In this document: positions 4,766 through 5,151 of the stretch, one piece after another
Position numbering within the stretch: position 1 is the first letter of the stretch
Layout: each line of letters begins with the position of its first letter
NCBI GenBank assembly: GCA_026395775.1
Contig: JAPLYA010000018.1
Span: 1 to 5,151, forward strand
Source of the DNA: Candidatus Pacearchaeota archaeon
GTDB lineage: Archaea > Nanobdellota > Nanobdellia > Pacearchaeales > GW2011-AR1
Reading direction: 5' to 3'
DNA: 5,151 nt
The notes under the pieces: generated by a model
What the model saw: only the letters and a program-made list of their open reading frames with translations
What the model was told of the DNA's origin: nothing
Databases searched by the model: none
Program-made: the position numbers and the translations under genes

Positions 4766-4867
4766 TAGACTTTTTAATTATGATTGATTTTGTAATTGAA
4801 TTGAATTCAAAGCTTGAAAACCCCCTTTTCTTATACAAATTAGCTTTATTTTTACCTCTCAAAATTA

Positions 4868-5151
4868 TCACAACCAACCCCTTCTCTTCACTCCTGAATT
4901 TAGGATATAAAAATCTAAAGAGTTTTCTTTCATAGATCTGTGTTTTCTAATTATTAATGTTCTTTTTCCTCTTTCTACTTGAATTTCTAGTAAACATTTG
5001 CTCCAATATTTCAAAATATCTCCGCCAACCATGTGTATCTCTTTTTCTTTTTTCTCGTCTGAAAAATTAGTGTAAACCTGGTTGGTTATAATAACAGGGA
5101 TTGATTTTTTTCTTGATATTTCAGCCAGCATTCTCAACTGCCTTGCAAGCT
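4868..5151 (-). CDS. radB: RadB-type recombinase paralog, C-terminal part
   Basis: RadB is the archaeal RecA/RadA paralog that assists homologous recombination. The visible 93 codons are the C-terminal part of the ATPase core; the rest, including Walker A and probably Walker B, lies beyond the right edge. The frame stays open to the edge (LARQL precedes the TTG at 5137), so that TTG is not the start. Diagnostic stretches are IPVIITNQVYTNF, then HMVGGDILKYWSKCLLEI, then RKHRSMKEN, a pattern that fits RadB better than RadA, whose corresponding region reads GGHILAHTATY-like. The gene ends with tandem stops TGA TAA on its strand. It converges on aEF-1A with 152 nt between the stops. RadB proteins are usually about 220-235 residues, so roughly 40 percent is present. 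Confidence 0.9.
   Translation of the reverse strand, partial: LARQLRMLAEISRKKSIPVIITNQVYTNFSDEKKEKEIHMVGGDILKYWSKCLLEIQVERGKRTLIIRKHRSMKENSLDFYILNSGVKRRGWL

Overview
The window is AT-rich archaeal DNA. Two translation elongation factors of archaeal/eukaryotic type (aEF-2 with an intact diphthamide-site context, aEF-1A) and a RadB-type recombinase identify the domain. The EF-2 motif variants AHIHHGKTA and DEQERLLT, the short lone genes and the AT-rich, TATA-driven intergenic regions resemble DPANN archaea of the Woesearchaeota/Pacearchaeota kind. That lineage call is from memory of the family, not from a search.

Layout, left to right. Positions 1-71 hold the first 23 codons of a minus-strand gene that leaves the window. 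Positions 72-319 form a divergent intergenic region with a perfect 12-bp palindrome, a possible TATA box, a 9-bp inverted repeat and a strong Shine-Dalgarno sequence. aEF-2 runs from 320 to 2506 and appears to start at an ATT codon, because no ATG, GTG or TTG exists in frame before the P-loop. After a stem-loop across its stop codon comes a small unrecognised gene (2663-2944). Next is a puzzling short locus (about 3019-3250) in which two frames and one in-frame TGA all read like protein. aEF-1A (3432-4715) follows, preceded by a good BRE/TATA promoter and a leader made of four tandem perfect hairpins. The last gene, radB, is on the minus strand, converges on aEF-1A and is cut by the right edge.

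The two elongation factors act at successive steps of the ribosomal cycle: aEF-1A delivers aminoacyl-tRNA and aEF-2 drives translocation. Here they are separate, apparently monocistronic genes with no ribosomal protein genes beside them. Both carry changes in normally invariant GTP-binding motifs. EF-2 has lost the P-loop Asp and the switch-I Gly; EF-1A has NQMD in place of NKMD.

The intergenic regions share modules. An identical 19-nt element lies about 30 nt after the stop codons of both elongation factors, and its first 9 nt recur at the stop of the small gene. A promoter module (14-mer, exactly 9 nt, TTTTAAAC) precedes both small loci. With the four-hairpin leader and the ATT start, these are the least expected signals in the window. 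I saw no mobile element, CRISPR array, tRNA or rRNA.
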